Positions 60,745 to 64,000 of a stretch of DNA of 64,000 nt are shown here, in pieces. Under the pieces are notes generated by a model. That model saw only the letters and a list, made by a program, of their open reading frames with translations, was not told the origin of the DNA and made no database searches. The first letter of the stretch is position 1, and each line of letters starts with the position of its first letter. The stretch covers positions 6,620,001-6,684,000 of the forward strand of contig NW_026622997.1 of the NCBI RefSeq assembly GCF_023065955.2, given 5' to 3'. The DNA is from Ursus arctos (Eukaryota > Chordata > Mammalia > Carnivora > Ursidae). The translations under genes and the position numbers were made by a program.

Positions 60745-63700
60745 GAGGAGTAGGAGAGATCCAGAGAATTCTTCGTCTGTTTTTTAGTCCCAGCAAGCAC
60801 TGTTCACTGCCCATTCTTGAGCTCCTCTAAAGACTGCAGGCTAGGAACATGTACCATCTTTCTAACTTGGAATTAGTGTCCCATCTAACTTGCTCATTTA
60901 AAGTCATTTCAAATGTGTTTCCCCACAATGTCCTCATTCACGAAAATCAGGATTTCAAATTAAAAGTCACTCTCTCACTCCATACTCTTAAAACTATACT
61001 TGAATAGATTTAGACTTTATCATTATGCCTTTAATTTTTGGTTACTAAATATAAAAATATCCCAACAGAAACAGTGCTGTTCTTCTGGGAGGTCGAATTG
61101 CGCTTATGGACTTGGTCTTATCTATGAGCATAACGTTTCTGTAATCATAATTACTTCCTAGATGCTGCCTCCGGAATGTCCTTGATTGAAAGAGATGAAA
61201 AGGGAAGCGTTATATTTAAGACACCATTTATTGCAGCAGCAGTACTGGAACCTAGTGATACAGGAGAAAAGAAATTTCACTATGTTTAAAAAGCAATAAT
61301 TTAGGGACAACTTCCCCTTCAATAAGGGCCCCTCCACACTACCGAAAATTGAACAAAAAGCCCCTTTGTGTTCTCCAAATTAAAAAAATAAGAGAGCTCC
61401 TAAAAGTTCAATTATTTTGAAAACACATAGATGGTGACAGGAGATTTTCTGGGGAGTATTTATAAATCTGGATGAAATCTAGAAAAACAAGCCTTTAATA
61501 CATTGAATTAACATTTTCAAAATATTTAACTTATCAAGTATTTGGAAATTCCAAACTGTCCAAAAAATATTTTAAAAAATCTTTAGCAAAGCTTACCTCA
61601 CATTATCAGACTCTGGAGAATAAACATTTATTTTTGGTGACTAAAATTTCCAGTAGTCTGACAAGTATCAGTGACTGCTCGAGATCCGTTATTAACAATA
61701 AAAAATTGTCTATTGCTACACAACACCATAAGTAATGTCATTTAGCAAACACTAAAGGTCAAGAGCTGAGGAGCAATCTTTTCTGTTAATATAACACAAC
61801 ATTTTTCACATTCATTTCATATGAATGAACAATGTCTTCATTGTTTTCCTGAACACTAATTTAGTGTTGTATTTTTTTGCTTGTGTCAATGAGTGTCAAA
61901 ATATTGTTCTTTAAATACATGAAAGTATTTGCATAGAGCTTTAGTACTGATCTTTAGATGTTAGCCAGGGGCAAAATAAAACAGAGAAGCTCCAGTTGAG
62001 AAATCTCACTAGCAATGAAAAGCAAGAGTCTTTAACATATTCTGCTTTTCTGCCAATTTTTTTTCCCAGTACACAATGGTTTATTTACCCCACAACTGGT
62101 GAAATTAAAAGTAATGTCGAACACAACAAAAGTAATGTCGACAACAAGATGCAAGTATTCCAGTTCCCTAAAAATGAAACAGAAAGTTTGCAAGGAAGAA
62201 TACAAAAACCCTTAAGAGGAAGTTCTAAGATCCTGACATGAATTAAAATACAATACCATATAAACCGATTGCAGAAAAGCCAAGAGACACAGCGTATTTC
62301 AACAAGGAACTGAGAAACAGATGGATAATTTTTATTAAGTTATACCTTGCTGCATCATCTCATCATTAAATGCTCAATTACCTGTAATGGTTTGCATTTA
62401 TCCCAGTTATTAAGAAAAATAAAGCCACCACATTTGCTGTCTCTTCAAAGGTGAGGAGTCCACAACCAGGTATCTGATGCGGTTTTCGATTCTGTTTTTT
62501 CCCTCCCTAACACTAATTATCTTGCCATCGTGGAACTGCCCTCAAAGACAAAATGCCCTTTCACAGAAGTGCAGGCTCCAGCTGATGGGTTACTCACTAT
62601 GAAACTGAAGGGCTGTACCCTGGTTGCGGTCAGGAAAGAGCAGTCCCAGAACTCGGTGCCAGGACAGGCTAGTAAAGGCCACGCTCGCACCGCGAGAAAC
62701 CAGACCAGCCTTTCAAGTCAAGTGTTGGCTTGTAGACATATAAGTTAATCAGCTATGAAATAACCACCACAATGTTCTTATTGATCACGAAGGGCTTATG
62801 ACGCAACTCTTGGCCAGGAGAGGATCTGTGCTTCATTCTTTCAGTCTCCAACTTTCAGAGAAAGAGGGAGCACTTTGGGAGCGGTGTTTACAAAAGACAG
62901 ATGCTAACTTCACGATCTGAGCCTTCCTAGGAAGATGTGCAATGCACCGGGTCTTCGAAATGGAACATACTAAAGCCCTTACATTCATATTCCTATTACA
63001 GTTTTTCAAAGAACATGATAGTGTTCCCATTTTGTTGCACTTACGAAGAGTCAAATGGTATTTAGAACACCTCAAACTGATAACATTTCAAAACAAATTT
63101 TTAAATGTGTTCCTGGAAGTCTTTTTTCTTCACTGTGAGACACTAGGTAATACTGGTAATTTTGTTTTAAAGGCAATGTTATTGATTTAAAGAACGGCTA
63201 TTGAACACGAATTTAAGCAGCTGGTAATTTTGAAGGGCTAAGATGTGTGCAGGCAGAATGTTCTGCAGTATACTTTGCTCTTGAAAATGAGCAAATCTTC
63301 AGTTCCCATTCCTACTAAATTCTTTCTAAAATCATAGAGGGAAAAACTAAAGTGGATGAGGGTGATTTGTGCCATCAGAGCTTTAGGACATATTCTAAGA
63401 CGTTGCTATCTGTGGGCCATTGGATCACCCACAGACGTGACAATAAAATAAAGAATCCTTTCCCATTAGGCCAGCTCCATCATTCAGGGGGTGTCTTCTG
63501 GAATAAATCCTCTTGAACAAAATTAAAAAAGAACAAACTCAGTACAAAGTCTAGTGAGAAGACTGTAATAAGTGGGCTGAAGAATCAGTGAATTAAGTCT
63601 TTAAGAGAGACATTCAGTAAAGCAATTCTCCAAGGGCATGGAGATAAATTCCCAGTGTCTCCCCACAAGTAAACCAGCTGCCAAGTGATAAATCCTTTAG

Positions 63701-64000
63701 TCCCAGTGCACTATCCTCACTATCTGGTTAGGCCTCCAGAAGCATGTGTCCACAGACATTAAAGAGCTTGGTCAGTGAGAGAATGAACATGCTTGGCTGT
63801 AATGACAGTTACACAATTGTTCCTGCCTTTTTTTTTTCTTTCAAGTAGATTGCCTATGTGTGACTGAGTCCAGAACAAACAGGGATGGAAAAAAAAAAAT
63901 CAAGCATTGTATTTCTAACAGTGAAATGGACTGCAGGTTTACCCTAGAGGGAACATCCCAGCCATCCTTCTGGCATGATGACCTACAAAGCAATGAGAAC
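60745..64000. other. Unassigned intronic sequence (3.2 kb)
   Basis: No repeat, exon or RNA gene recognised. AT-rich between 61300 and 62450. The lack of young insertions makes this one of the longest repeat-poor blocks in the window. Confidence 0.4.

Larger units (their letters stand above)
49742..64000 (-). other. GMDS: GMDS intron upstream of the 119-nt exon (partial)
   Basis: The exon preceding residue 258 should end around DWGHAKDYVE. I did not find an antisense match between 49742 and 64000, so this is one uninterrupted intron fragment. It carries three Can-SINEs, hAT relics, a CA microsatellite and old MIR/L2 pieces, with long stretches showing no recognisable repeat. Confidence 0.75.

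Noticed and set aside
49742..64000. Preceding GMDS exon ending near DWGHAKDYVE
   Set aside because: No match seen on the minus strand; most likely beyond the right edge.
1..64000. A new defence, secretion or biosynthetic gene system
   Set aside because: The window is vertebrate intronic DNA with two exons of a known enzyme; no clustered coding genes exist to form such a system.

Overview
This window is mammalian nuclear DNA, almost certainly from a carnivoran. The sign is the many copies of the lysine-tRNA-derived Can-SINE (heads such as ggcgcctgggtggctcag, tails of the form (AAATAA)n). At least two sub-types are present. The younger one (gttatgggatcgagcccc, tcgctggctgtctctatc) is the form I associate with bears, panda and pinnipeds, so an arctoid caniform is the best guess; this is inferred from memory and not aligned.

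The only gene I can support is GMDS (GDP-mannose 4,6-dehydratase), read on the minus strand. Two internal coding exons are present. Bases 49741-49623 (119 nt) encode about residues 258-296 plus two bases of the next codon. Bases 23832-23736 (97 nt) complete that codon and encode about residues 298-329. The reading phase is continuous across the 25.8 kb intron, and both exons have canonical AG and GT boundaries. The remaining 43 or so C-terminal residues and everything upstream of residue 258 lie outside the window. Coding sequence is therefore 216 bases of 64 kb.

Layout in + coordinates. 1-23735 is the intron downstream of the 97-nt exon (partial), with Can-SINEs at 2.4, 2.6, 3.7, 7.3, 11.9, 13.9, 14.6, 15.8 and 16.7 kb, an L1 3' end at 11.4 kb and old MIR/L2 pieces. 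23833-49622 is the intron between the exons, dominated by LINEs: an ancient L1-like element (27.56-32.06 kb) split by a younger inverted L1 (28.18-30.32 kb), and a long decayed L1 (about 41.9-48.2 kb) carrying further insertions, followed by an L1 3' end in the other direction. 49742-64000 is the upstream intron (partial), with three Can-SINEs, a MER20-like and two MER5A-like hAT relics, MIR/L2 and long stretches without recognisable content.

No tRNA, rRNA, CRISPR, CpG island, bacterial operon or new protein-coding system was seen. The most interesting points are small: a 55-bp L1 insertion with perfect target-site duplications, a local duplication beside the 97-nt GMDS exon, and an antisense SINE that places a strong-looking splice acceptor 280 bases upstream of the real acceptor of the 119-nt exon.
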